Below the pieces are notes generated by a model that did no database searches, was not told where the DNA came from, and saw nothing but the letters and a program-made list of their open reading frames with translations. A stretch of DNA of 64,000 nt from Galaxea fascicularis. Lineage: Eukaryota > Cnidaria > Anthozoa > Scleractinia > Euphylliidae. Below, in pieces: positions 19,832 to 31,143 of the stretch. Position 1 is the first letter of the stretch. The number at the start of each line of letters is the position of its first letter. The translations under genes were made by a program, and so were the position numbers. Location of the stretch: the NCBI GenBank assembly GCA_948470475.1, contig OX419335.1, positions 21,484,499 to 21,548,498 of the forward strand, read 5' to 3'.

Positions 19832-21711
19832 GTATCTAGATCTTAGTTTCTTTTTTCGGTGCCTCCATGGCGAGATTCTTCTTGGTGTCTTTCTTTGTGT
19901 ACTCTAGTCAAGGAGCTATTTCCGGAAAAGGCGTTAGTTAAGAACAAGAAAAGTGAAGAGCTTCCTCCGACGTCCGAAAGCCTGTCTCATCACATCAAAA
20001 GAGCAAACTTCCAAACGCACATTTGGAATAAGGCTCTCGTGGCAATGCAGAATCTCCCTTCACCTGATGGACGTGGCTGGTAGATGGAAGCGGAGACAAC
20101 CTTGTGCCTTTGTCGATGACGACAGATCATGCACCGAAGAACGTCGTTGAATTGACAGCCTGGCGCTGCAAAAATTCGGCATGTACACGAGACTGTTCTT
20201 GTGAGTCAAGTAACCTTCCTTGCAAAGGATGGATGATTGTGCATGGTCGATGATGAATGTCAAAATCCAATGAATGTGCTGGCAACATGTGTTTCAGGTG
20301 ATTCAAGTGATCCCAAAGGTGAAGAGTGAGTTCAAATTTGTCCCAGTCAAGTCGAAAGAACCCCTGTAATAAAGAAAACTTTGTTACTAACTCTGAGACA
20401 TGACCTTGTTACTGGAGTGTAATAATATACTCCGAGCGGAAGACTATTTCTACTGTTCATTTTCTTAAGCACTCGAAACTTAACAGGTGTCATAGTTAAC
20501 GAGTTTGATTGATCTTGTGGTTTTTCAATTGAAAGTATCATTTCTAAGCGTGTAATGCCGTATTTATGACCTGGAGATGAGATTAACTGTGTAAACTGAC
20601 GCAAGGAATAGGTGTTAGTTCACCCTCATTTCCATGCCACCGACATAGGTTTGTGAGGGCGGCCCGTATTGGGCTTTTTTTTTTTTTTTGGACTTTCCTT
20701 ACGATATTCGGCATTTTATGTAGGCTTTTGACTGTATATGGCCTGCACAATAATATAAAGCTAAAATACAGGAAAAAAAATACTATGGGGATCTACAAAA
20801 AGTATAAGTTGACTGTTTTGATATTTTTTTTTACGGCTTTTTCGCATTAAACGTAACGTGACCAGTCACATCATACAGACTATTTGACACTTAAATGATG
20901 GAATGTTTCTAGCTCTAATTGTGCACAGCCGATTTGAGTGAAAATTGTCATAAAACTGTAGTTTTACACAGCAAACATGAGTTTAACCTTGTTTTGTGTT
21001 GTTCGTGTGATGAAGGTAAATACGGTTCTGTATCTCAGGAGTGATACCCCAATCTGGCACTGCATAGTACCTGACCATGAAGAGGAGATATTGATCTACA
21101 ATAATCTGCTGTGAAACCTTTTCTGTACTGTGGGTTGTGCAAATCTGATTTTCTCTGGTCCTTGCTCCTTGACTACCCGTCATGGTTCTTCTTGTCTCGA
21201 CCTTTGTTTCCTTCCCGCGCGGACCTCGACCTTTCGCGATTCCTACTTCATGCGCATCTGCCCCCTGTGGAAGTTTCTCCCTATTTGTATCCGCACGTCC
21301 CACTCTATTTCTGCTTTCAACTTAAAAATTTTCTTTTCTCTCGCCTTAACAATAATTTTTATTCGGATAATGTCAAGACTTGGCGTATAATTTGCCCTAA
21401 ATGTCGTTACTCAAGCCTTTTCTCTCTCTGTTTGTGCTAATTTGTCAACCCTTTTAATTTGTTTTGTAATTTTATTACAGTTCTACTATTTTTTCACACT
21501 TCTGTGAGGATCGCCAACCGTCTGTGAAGTTGTAAGTTAGCCACTCCCGTGCTTCACGTATTTGTGCTGTTATGCGTATTACCACATGATTTTCGTGTAT
21601 TCATTGTTTTACACGTATTCCTGTTGTTTTGCTCTCTGACCACTGGAGGGCGACCTTTGTAAGGGACTTCGTGTCCTCTTGTTGTTCCTCAATGGATGTA
21701 CCTCCTTAATA
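19832..21711. other. CRYZ intron sequence, no gene recognised
   Basis: Contains a T-run near 20678 and pyrimidine-rich stretches at 21120-21340. No coding signature. Confidence 0.4.
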
Positions 21712-21737
21712 CTTATTAATTAATTAATTAATTAATT
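21712..21737. repeat. (TTAA)n microsatellite
   Basis: Six or so TTAA units; possibly the 3' tail of an inserted retroelement. Confidence 0.85.
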
Positions 21738-22877
21738 GCATGACATTCCATGGAAACCAGAGCAAAGTAGCTGGACCACATGCACAACACTTATATCGGC
21801 ATTTTCTTGACAGGATGCAACTGCAGGTCGTGGTGCTGACGTTATTGTGGAAATGGTGGCAAGTGCCAATCTGTCAAAAGATCTTCAACTTGTTGTAGTA
21901 AAGGGACGCATTGGGGTATGTTACACTTTGCGTTTTTTAAGTTATCTGGAGCTACTTAAATAAGCTCCCCATGAACAGGTTCCATTAAACGATACCTTAC
22001 CGTATTGTAAAAATTAACGATAGCAGTGTATGAATTTGTATACTGAAATAGTGGTGTTTTAGGTTACTCTTTTTAATATAGAGTGGTTTTTATAATTAAT
22101 TTAAGGCTGGCACATAATACGCTTTATCCGTGATCAAACCTGACCAATAGAGGTATCTTCTTCCTGTTCTAAAAGAAATAAAAGAGAAAAAACCGTAAAA
22201 TTTTGTAAATCACATTAAATAAAACTCTCAATCCGTTATATTCGTTATATTTCAGCTTCTGGGCAGCGAAGGAACAATTGAAATTAGTCCAAGAGAAACA
22301 ATGGCGTAGGAGTACGCTATTGTTGGTGTTCATTTAGGCTTCGCCAGTGAGGTATAAACACAACTTTTAAAGGCTTTTTCTTTTTTTTTTTACTGTGGTT
22401 GCTATTGTTTAACGTAATTGGCAAGCTGGTGGCATGTAGGAGGGGTCTTTACGACCGTTTAAAGTGAGGGAAGGGAATGATTGGTATCCCCCACACCGCA
22501 ATGTTGAAAGCTAGACGGGATTCAGCTCTGTAACTGCGGTAAGAGCCAAGTTGTCAGTACGTAGGGACGCTGTGATCCAAGTAAGCTCTGTTGTCATGGA
22601 TATATGTCCACCATTGCATTCTAATACCAGCTTCGTTTATTTCATCAGTGTTTTTTTTATGTAGGGTGAAAGGCACGAGATGGCAGTGGCAATAGCTGCA
22701 GGGCTGCTTTCGGGCTTTTTTAAGTCCAGTAGTGGGTTAGGAATACCCGTTAAGCCAAGCCCCAGATGCGCATAGAGACCTTATGGAAGGCCATGGAGCG
22801 AACGGCAGAGTGGTTTTAGTACCTTAAAAGATTATTAACAACCGAGAAACCACTCTGATAAGCATCATGCACACACT

Positions 22878-23096
22878 TTATTGAGTGTACCTTGTATTTG
22901 GGAAAGTATCGTCAGTGACATCTATTCCACTGCAAGATTTGATGTACTTTCCACCTTTCACTGTCCCGTGGAAAGGATCCGTAAACGTGGGCGGGGGTTG
23001 AAGAGGTTTCAGTAGATATAACAAACAGTTTTTTTTTTCTTGGTGAAATTTCTTGGTGAAATTTAATTTTAAAATTGAATAATAAATTGTAACCAA
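22878..23096 (-). CDS. Possible terminal exon of an unknown minus-strand gene
   Basis: The end of the frame reads FTDPFHGTVKGGKYIKSCSG and closes at TAA inside an AATAAAG poly(A)-like signal. Composition looks coding, but no acceptor or upstream exon was found and no family is recognised. Confidence 0.2.
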   Translation of the reverse strand: MVTIYYSILKLNFTKKFHQEKKNCLLYLLKPLQPPPTFTDPFHGTVKGGKYIKSCSGIDVTDDTFPNTRYTQ

Positions 23097-24021
23097 AAAC
23101 TGTGATCAGTTTGACAATTGAGGCCTTTTTAATTTTTGTTAAGAAATTCTTCTTAATGTATGAAAATAAGGAAAATTTGGAATGCACTGCTATCATCCAC
23201 TTGTAAGTCAAGAACCCTCGCTATTTTTTTAAGAAATATGATAAAGGTTTATAACGTGTCAGTAATATGCAGCTGATTGATACTAATTGTGGTAAAATAA
23301 CAACTTCCCTACGCCCTTAAATACATCTTAAGTCACAAGATGTAAAAATAAAGAACCTGACTTTAAAGTACGAATATTCACATTGCTGAGCTGAGTCAGG
23401 GTTACGTGGATAATAGAGCACAGCTTTTGCAAAATCTTGGACAGATCACCTTTTGGAGTAAAGAGCTTGACAGATATTTAGAAGAAACATTTCTGAATGG
23501 GTGGTGACATTGTTTACATACGATAGAGGTCAGATCCAGTTTTACAAAGTCCGATCGTTCCACTAATAAATAGTGAGGTGAACCTTCGTCTCTAATGAAA
23601 ATGTTAAGAAAAAAAGTCCAACCCGACGTTAGTCCTGCGTTTGTGGACGATACGAGTTTAATTTGTTTACCAATGCGACTTGGAACAATCTGACCATAGA
23701 ACGAAATGACCAGATACCTTTATACACACCAAAACAGATACTACGTTATTGAACAATATCGGGCGATATATCAAAAGACAAAATAAAGTCACATCTCTAA
23801 ATCCTGAACCTACCGAGTGAAAAGAATCAAGATTTAAGCAATCGAAATTAACTACAATCAATTTACCAATGCATTTTATAAGTGACACACAGATCTGCAA
23901 CTACAGGATAGTTTTTTTTTTATCCATGAGTTACAGTCAAAGCCAGCCAAGCGACCCTTCGTTAACGGACAATGAATTCATTAAAGGAAAATCGACTCCG
24001 CTCGTCGATTCAACGATCAAG
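23097..24021. other. No gene seen
   Basis: AT-rich sequence, no repeat or coding pattern noted. Confidence 0.4.
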
Positions 24022-24266
24022 TTATAAATTAATAATAAATATTTATTCATACTGCGCAAATTCAACCTAAGTTTTCAAGTGCTCCTTACAAAGAAAGCTT
24101 TACAATTCTTAAGTCAAATCAAATGCTGGTTTTTGGAGAGAGGGGAAAACCAGAGTTGAGAACCAACAAACTCAGCCCACTTAGGATGCCGAGTACAGGA
24201 ATCGAACCCGGGACACAAAATCATTGGTGGAAGGCGAGCGCTCTCGTCACTGCGCCAACCCTGTTC
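24022..24266 (-). mobile_element. tRNA-derived SINE, second family
   Basis: On the minus strand the head GGTTGGCGCAGTGACGAGAG (A-box) is followed by GGTTCGATTCC (B-box, complement of 24198-24208), then CGGCATCCTAAGTGGGCTGA and TTGGTTCTCAACTCTGG. The tail contains AAAGCTTTCTTTGTAAGG and ends in AATAAATATTTATTATTAAT. A 5'-truncated relative is at 27250-27447. Confidence 0.85.
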
Positions 24267-24926
24267 TCATTTATAGGATGCATAATCCAATATTCAAACC
24301 TCAATTCAATAATTGAATGTTGATTGAATTAATGAAACAAGCCTTGCCATATATGAAAAGCAAGGCAAAGCATGGTCCACCGAACATGGCGAACATGAAT
24401 AAAGAACAGATATTTTTTGGATAAAACACGTCAATGGAATAAAACGTTGTTACGTTTCTAGCGGCGTTGGTACATACCATTCCCCCGATTGATATTTGCC
24501 GTTTCGGTTAAAATTTGCAAAAGTACTAGTTTGATCGATCGATTGATCTTACTTGACGGTAATGGTCGACAGTTCTCTTTACCCCACGCAGTGCAGTGTC
24601 ACCTTTAAATCCTTGACATTTCATTTGTACTGAAACCCTGATTGTATAACTCTATAATTACTTCTCGAAAAAGTACAAGACACGGCCTTCCCTGTCTCGT
24701 AAATCAACTCCCGAAATGTTCCGTTCACCATTTTTTTCTTAACCGAGGAAGAGTTAGAGCTTTTCGAATATAGCAAGGCTTTCTTTTTCATTAATCCAAT
24801 CAACATTCGATTGAACGGATTATTGAATCCACGGAATCAATTTTCCATTAATGAATTCACTGTTCGGAAACAAGGATAACTTAGTCCTCTCGTAGCCAAC
24901 AGTAGGTACTGTACTTTTCTTCTTAT

Positions 24927-25125
24927 TTAATCGTTTTTGTTCTTCCATAAAAAAGCAAAAAGCTTTCCTTGGGTTTGATTGCTTACTGCTTCTGTTACCG
25001 ATAATATGGAGGCAGAGTAAATCAATTGAGAGAGCCCAATGGATTTAGCTGACATAGATCTTCCAAAACGTGTTAAATCTCTCGTGAGCCACAAGTTTAA
25101 CTTGGTCTCATTATCTGAATCTTTA
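24927..25125 (-). mobile_element. LINE fragment, L1/Tx1-like reverse transcriptase C-terminus
   Basis: The minus frame reads LTRDLTRFGRSMSAKSIGL, then SQLIYSAS and KLFAFLWKNKND, the post-RT signature of L1/Tx1-type LINEs (GLSQLIY...FLWKNK). The frame breaks at TAA right after, where coding should continue, so the copy is dead. Confidence 0.75.
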
Positions 25126-25343
25126 TGAGGAGATCTTAAGGTATGTACCAAGGAATGTTTTCGATAGTTGCGGCAATCAAATTCCAAAGGTGTCCTCTTA
25201 CTGAATTTGTTTGGTGGCACTGACGTCTTGAAGTCGCCTATTGTAAGAAAGACAGGTCGGCTTTTACAAGTAGTTCCTCTTAACCAGATAAACAACAACA
25301 ACAAAGGAACAAACTTTATTACAACAACATTATACAAGTACAT

Positions 25344-25986
25344 GCATACCCACCCGAAGGTAGCAAAGCTAATCGAGTCGGGTGGGTCTCAGTTTTCTCT
25401 TACTAATTTCTCTACAAAAGTGTCAGGTAAGGTGACAGTAAGATAAGTGTGAAACATGTCCGCTTTGTAGTTGTAGCTTCGCGGTTGTTGGTATTAGGTT
25501 ATTCAGTCTCGTTAGAAATTCTTACCAATCCAAAACTTCACAGGTACTCTCAAGTAGTCTTATTTGATTTGGTTTGTCTCCATTTTCTTCTTCTATGCGC
25601 AATCATCCACACACGGGCTTTTCAACGACGTGCTTGGCTGCAGCGCCATGCTAGTAGCGCAATTGTGTCAGCTAATCATGGAATTACAGCACAACTGTAA
25701 AATCGAGCCTGAACTTCTACTCTAGTAGAGTCTCCTTTTCTATTATTCTGAGATGAGAAGAAAAGGAGTCTGTGCCCTGCTGGGTCGCAACATTTCATGT
25801 TGAGCATGCGCCAGCGTTGCCAAGCGACCAAACAACCTTATTTACGACTTTAAAGGAGTTCCGATCTTCGATACTTTGAGACCGAGTTCGCTGCGTGACT
25901 TAATTTGATCAGCGATCAAAGCGAGAATTGAGCGGCGAAACAACAACCCTTGACCAAGGTTCACAAGGCTGGCCAGATAGTGGCAT
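25344..25986. other. No gene seen
   Basis: Only short overlapping frames; the right side has CTCTAGTAGAGTCTCCTTTTC repeats of a GGAGTCT/AGACTCC type. Confidence 0.35.
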
Positions 25987-26072
25987 CCCACGCATTCGTT
26001 TCTATGGGTGTCGTATTTCACTGCCTCCCAACAAAAGGTGAAATACAACTCCCGTAAAAACGAATGCGTGGG
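25987..26072. repeat. Foldback (hairpin) element
   Basis: CCCACGCATTCGTTT and GTATTTCAC on the left pair with GTGAAATAC and AACGAATGCGTGGG on the right, with a 16-base loop. Confidence 0.75.
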
Positions 26073-27249
26073 AGGCTAGCCAGATAGCTTCTTCATTTTG
26101 CACGCCAAGACAGGTATTTCAGTGATAAATTGGAGGCCTCCCATGCCTATAGGAAGGCAGACAAATGTATCTTTCCAGAAAGAAAAAGAAATGAAGCTAA
26201 GCTTGGCAGACTTGGATTGCCTAAACTATACAAAACAAGTTTGTTAACGCATTAAACGTCTCCACGGTTATCGAGGCCGAAGACATGGAAGCCATTTTGA
26301 ATTCGGGACTCGATATCTCCCAACGGTCAAAACAAACATGCGCGATGTCATCTTGGGCTCAATAACAGTCAGCAGATAATTCCATGAGGTAGGGAATACT
26401 TAACGACAACTGATTGAAAAGCAGGTTTATTTCATCTACAATCATACACACCTGTTAGCTCAAACATCGTTTCGATCCGGACAAGAGTCTCCTTCTAAAT
26501 TTCTTCCCATCTCAAAATAATGGAAAGGAAAGTCAGATAGCAGGGAAACCTGAACGAACAATCACCCAGGAAGAAGTACACGTCACTAAGAAGGTTAGTG
26601 TGTACAGAATCGTTGACAATATTGCCCACCAAAGAATTGAGCTGCACACGCATTTCCCGCAAATGCGACTGCTAACATGTGTAATCTCCGACTTAAATTT
26701 TCCCAGTATTTTATCACCATCGTCATTACTTATTGTTAACATTACATGTCTACAAGTGAAAGGAGTGGCGGGCGTGGTGATTCATAATACAGGAAATTCT
26801 TTATAAAATGATTGAAAGAAACAGGGGAGAGATTTTTAGAATATTACCGAATCTGTCGAGGCAATCTAGTTTTGGCATTTTGGACAATCGATTGTTGCCT
26901 TGGCTTTCACAATTTTGGGTTTCCGTTCTAGTGAGCAAGGAATGAGCTTTAAACAGGTCATCTTGTTAAAGGTTACCAAGAAAGTTTTAGAAAGCTCTCG
27001 CAGGGTGCATCAAGCAGCAAGGTCATTGGTAGGAACTCATTTCCTTTCGGATGCATTGTCGTTCAGGGCTCGCGGGCAGGTTTTAAAGTGCGGGGCCCGC
27101 TCCCGCCCCTTCCACTGAGGGGAGGCGCTGACCCTAAAAATAGTTCCAAAAACGTCCGTCAGGCTTGGATTTTTTCCCGCGAGGCCCTCCAACTTTAGGC
27201 GACCACTTATGATCCCGTAAAAGTACTTCTCATTTTTCGAAATGTATTC
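26073..27249. other. No gene seen
   Basis: No convincing exon, although this is the 3' flank of gene C. No repeat boundary was recognised. Confidence 0.35.
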
Positions 27250-27447
27250 ACTAAATTTAATAAAGGAAAAATATATATTTATTCACGCCGCGTAAATTCA
27301 TCGTAAGTTTTCAAATGCGCCTTACAAAGAAAGCTTTACAACTCTAAATTCCTTACAATTCTCAAATCAAAATCAAAATGTTGGTTTTTGTATAGAGGGG
27401 AAAGACGGAGTACCCGGAGAAAAACCTCTCGGAGTAGAGTAGAGCCG
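27250..27447 (-). mobile_element. tRNA-derived SINE, second family, 5' truncated
   Basis: Shares with 24022-24266 the body (CTCCGAGAGGTTTTTCTCCG, CCCCTCTATACAAAAACCAA) and tail (AAAGCTTTCTTTGTAAGG, AATAAATATATATTT). The tRNA-like head is absent. Confidence 0.8.
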
Positions 27448-27574
27448 TAACCTCCCTCCCCCCCCCCCACGGCCCCTCCCTCTGCGCGGTGGAACGGCTT
27501 TCCATCTTTGGTTTGACAGTTAAAACAAGGGTACCAAAGTGCACTCACTAGAACTGTGCACTCTGTATGCGCCA

Positions 27575-27580
27575 TTTATT
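27575..27580 (-). terminator. Poly(A) signal AATAAA of receptor gene C
   Basis: AATAAA on the minus strand 14 bases after the stop codon at 27594. Confidence 0.6.
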
Positions 27581-27593
27581 ATTACTGAGAACT

Positions 27594-27907
27594 TTATATC
27601 CTTGTTACGCGGTGTCTTATCGATGCAGCAACACTACCAAGCTGCACTTTAGGTGTCTGGAGTACGTAGATGAGATAAGAAATTGTTCTCCCTTGACTTC
27701 CCAGCTTGTCCAATAGAAGCTTTGTGGGGCTTCCATATGGACGATCGTACTCCATTTCAAGATATTTGAGTTCCCGCTGTGGTATTCCAGCCTCTCTTCC
27801 CACTTTCTGCCAGCGGTACACTTCATATTTTCCTGTGGTCTGCCGGATGTCCAGTTCCTGAACCAAAATATCCTCAAGATCTGGAGGAATCTCAGCTAAG
27901 TTGAGGT
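27594..27907 (-). CDS. Gene C exon 4: death domain, stop
   Basis: Acceptor CTATGGCAG, phase 1, 314 bp. Motifs LDIRQTTGKYEVYRWQKVG, LKYLEMEYDRPYGSPTKLLL and GRTISYLIYVLQTPKVQ match the family; the tail diverges from the usual VNxPDV word (VQLGSVAA). Confidence 0.9.
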
Positions 27908-30900
27908 CTGCCATAGAAAAGGACGTTATTCCTTTAGAAGGGTTAATTTATCTACCGACTACTAGGCAAACAATCGTTTATTCTAGCTTAGATAAAGACG
28001 AACGGGTGAGGCACTTTTTGGAAAACAGATTGATTCCTTTGTTGTATAAGACACAATTTCAATATTCTTACCCTGAAGGATTCTAGTGGCATCGGTGCCA
28101 GTATTGCAGATCCCATTGGTTACTTCATTTGCTGCTGTCTCATTCCCAGCAACGGTTAAGGTTTCGTCAAGAGGATCATCATCTGTTTTGATAGGTTAAA
28201 GAAAACACTTAGCAAAATAATTTTTCCTGTGGACTGTATAAAAGATGTACTACATTTATTGAGTAGAAATATCCTCGTTCTCTCAGGAAACAGGCTTGCC
28301 TTCAGTAAAGTCAGTGTGATTAGCTTCTGAGTGGGATAAAAGCATCATCAACACAAATGATGTTGAACCTACTCCCCTCCCTCCCTCCACCAAAAAATAG
28401 CCAAACGCCTCGCTAGTGTGTTAAAAATTTTAGCATTTATATAAAAACCCGAAACCCGGCTGACTTCAACGAAGCTGTGCTTGTGACGCATACTGCGATA
28501 CAAAGCTAACAAGCCAAGGTTGGCCAAACGATAGTTGAGAGCGGGTAATTTTCAAATTCACCGTCAACCTACCCAAGTTACTGCAAATGGCGCAGATAGA
28601 ATTGGCATTTGATAGAAATATTAATGCAATCGGAACGAAACTCAACTGACCGGGGATTGCATACAGAGGAGGACCCACTGCACTACACCTGTCAACAGTC
28701 ACTGCCTACACTAGAGTTTATCTAACATAAACTCAATATGACATACTATGATTTTCAATTACAAGCAAACTCTAACGCTAGATCGATATTCATTTAAACA
28801 TAGTATCTGACGGCAGCCTCTACCAGTGAGTAACGAGAGACGAAACAAGTACCGAGAAAAGGGGAGACAAATCCACTGCTTACGCCTCCCCTTACACGCC
28901 TACTAAACTTAGATTCCTTCCGGTATTCCTCCAAATTTCTTCCTTACCATTTTCGAGGGTAGTGTTAAAGGAACTTTTGGTTTAATGTTATCAGTCATTT
29001 GTAAAGACGAAACTGGCAACATCCGTCAATTAATCACTCAATTAGTGAATTAATATATGCATTTGTCCATCGACCGGCTTTGTTTTGTGATGGTGACATT
29101 AGACATCGTGCAATTTAGGAAACTGTGACCCTCGAATTCTGAATCGAATTGGAATTTGCGGAAGATGTGCTAGGTTCTTGTAGAGAGGGAATAAGAGAAG
29201 GACCCATAGAAAACTAAGGATAGGAACCAACAGAAGCTCAATTCATGTCCAATGGCAGTGGATCCGAAAACTGAACTGGTTTCCCTCACACCAAGAGAAG
29301 GGAAAGTCGCATGTTAAAATACCACATCCTAGTCTCCAACGCAGACCTTCTTTCGGCTCGTCACGCAATCTTTCCTCTTCAACGGAGGAAAGATTGGGTG
29401 AGGAGCCAAAAGAAGGTCTGCGTAGGAGGATAACTACATCCTTACCTCCACTTTGCTGTTCAACAGGGCTGTTTGGGCCGGGCAACTTCTTGTAGCCATT
29501 GTAGTATTTATGTGCTGTACACTTTCTTCGCAGAGCGTATACTATAAGTGCAATAAGTCCAAGGACAACGCCTGCAGTAATGGTTCCAGCAAAACTACTC
29601 ACAAATAAAGTTATGTTCATTAATGGGCGTTGCTGTATTCCAGACGTCGCTGCCGGAGACGTATGCACAGGAACCTGTCTGGTTGGCTTGAATTCTGTTA
29701 GTAAAGGGTCTGACGCAGTTGGTGGAAGCAGGATTGGTGGATTTGTTGTAGGGATAGATTGTTCTTCCTTTACAAATGTATTTGTATTAAAGGTTTCAGG
29801 ATCGTATTCCCCAGAGGGATGTGTTTTCTTCTGCTCCATCCTCACATTGCCTGTCTGGACGTCGACAGTGTTTGAAAGGTCGTGGAGCTTTATCAACTGC
29901 AGATCTTCTATCTCTCTCCCATCAAGGTTTTCATTAATTAATGAATCGGAGGTCGTCGTACTGTCCTTATCATCCATATGACTTTTCAATGGCAAAATTA
30001 TGTCTCTCTTGATGAGCTCTGTTCGGTTGGATTCTTCGTTGCTGAATATCACTGTGTTAAGTTCTCCTACTGACCTTTTCTGTGTGCCTTTCTTTTCGCT
30101 GTTAAAATTTGACGCCAAAGTCGCGTCGCGATAATTGTTACTCGTTTCAGCAAATGTTCTCTTTAAAATAGAATCATTGTATTTTCGTTTGAATTTTGCT
30201 ATTTGCGAACAGTTTCCTTTGCATACCTTTGATGTTATGCATTCCAGAAAGGCAGGAGTGTACCATCGACAGCAAGAGGAACAATGCTTACAAATGCGTG
30301 TCTTTTGGTCTTCGTAAAACGACCGAGGACACCCCTTGCATTCAGCATCTCTTTCTGCCGTGCAAGAGCTCAAAACCTCTCTTGAGCCACAATCAGAACA
30401 TTCCTTGCAGGCGGTGGTACCATCCTCTTGTGAAAACGTTCCTGTTCTGCATGGCAAACACTCCCCAGTCAATCTGACAGCCAAAGTAGTGCCACATGGT
30501 GGCGTGGGCTCCATTCCTGCAGAACACTGTGGGCAGGAAATGCACCTGGCTTTGTCGCCGGCCTTAAGTATATACGTCTCTGGAGGACATCTATTCAGGC
30601 CATCTGGCTGAAGCTCTTCATTACTCTCCAGGAGATTATCCCACATATCCCACATGATCTTATTTATCTGGCCAAGCGAAACAAACCAAAATAACAGTTA
30701 GAGCTCTTGCATAGAAACTACCATGAATTCCGTTCAAATCTATTCTCAATTAAAAAACAAACACGATTGGCTAAGAAATAGGCAAAAGTAAATGAAAGAA
30801 AAAAGAGCAAACTTGCTATTTGTCGATGGAGGTTCTTCGTTTTTTGTCTTCAAGTCTTTCTCTTTCAAAGGGACACGAAAAAAAATCAAATTTTCATATT

Positions 30901-31143
30901 ATTTGTCTGTGTTGGGAAATGCGTACTACTCATTGGCTTCTTCAACTTAAAACGGTTGAGGAGAACAAAGTGGAAGGCTAATTATCTGCGTTAAAACTTA
31001 TCTATAAACAAAATGAACCCTAATGTTGCGATAACTTTTTTAACTCTTTGCATATCAAAAAAGATGTTTCTCCTCACCACCAGCAGAAAAAGAACCGCAA
31101 CAACAAACACCAGTTTACTGATTAATTCTGGCTCCTGTCCCAT
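27594..31143 (-). CDS. Receptor gene C: TNFR-superfamily receptor with death domain (complete model)
   Basis: Four exons, 31078-31143, 29446-30667, 28072-28182 and 27594-27907, total 1713 bp, giving 570 residues from ATG to TAA with all phases consistent (0, 1, 1). Layout: signal peptide (1-22), Cys-rich TNFR repeats (about 59-178), a long Ser/Thr/Pro-rich stalk with several N-glycosylation sequons, a transmembrane helix (about 373-400) followed by RRK, an acidic linker (430-466) and the death domain (467-570). Family knowledge: surface receptors of this type bind TNF-like ligands and signal through death-domain adaptors. The ectodomain aligns motif by motif with gene A (CISCPQC, MEPTPPCG, CKECSDCG, CKHCSSCC). 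It resembles EDAR/NGFR-type receptors, but a one-to-one orthologue cannot be named from sequence reading alone. Confidence 0.85.
28072..28182 (-). CDS. Gene C exon 3: acidic cytoplasmic linker
   Basis: A 111-bp phase 1-1 exon with acceptor TCAAAACAG and donor GTAAGA. Encodes an acidic, Thr/Asn-rich segment (DDPLDETLTVAGNET and on). Its leftover G joins AC of the next exon to give Asp before the death domain. Confidence 0.75.
29339..29423. repeat. Hairpin just downstream of the gene C exon 2 donor
   Basis: ACGCAGACCTTCTTTCGGCTC on the left pairs with GAGCCAAAAGAAGGTCTGCGT on the right, and the inner CAATCTTTCCTC pairs with GAGGAAAGATTG, leaving a short loop. It begins about 22 bases into the intron in the transcript. 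Confidence 0.8.
29446..30667 (-). CDS. Gene C exon 2: Cys-rich ectodomain, stalk and transmembrane helix
   Basis: Acceptor CTTGGCCAG, phase 0; donor GTAAGG, phase 1. The Cys-rich part holds motif pairs CISCPQC, CLPCRTGTFS, CKECSDCG and CKHCSSCC, then about 190 polar residues, then SSFAGTITAGVVLGLIALIV as the core of the membrane helix. Confidence 0.9.
31078..31143 (-). CDS. Gene C exon 1: signal-peptide exon
   Basis: ATG at 31143-31141, 22 codons (MGQEPELISK then a run of V, F, A and L), and a GTGAGG donor in phase 0. Same length and phase as exon 1 of gene D. Confidence 0.8.

Larger units (their letters stand above)
16693..22827 (+). pseudogene. CRYZ: CRYZ-like quinone oxidoreductase, unprocessed pseudogene
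   Basis: Six exon remnants follow zeta-crystallin order: 16693-16767 (VLVKIGAAGV), 18295-18341 (GYKTGETLLIHEASGG), 18792-18941 (VGLAAVQLASAYEMKVIGT), 21814-21915 (ADVIVEMVASANLSKDL), 22256-22351 (GSEGTIEISPRETMA) and 22665-22827 (APDAHRDLMEGHGA to the stop). The working enzyme is an NADPH-dependent medium-chain reductase; the Gly-rich nucleotide-binding motif spans exons 2 and 3. Defects: about 7 bases missing after VKIGAAGV, the exons for the substrate-binding part between exons 1 and 2 absent, TAG at 22307-22309 where Lys is usual, and a frameshift near 22750-22760. Splice sites are mostly intact, so this is not a processed copy. A degenerate earlier exon may lie at 16617-16668. Confidence 0.9.

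Noticed and set aside
29580..30611. Plus-strand frames of 60-133 codons
   Set aside because: Antisense shadows of gene C exon 2.
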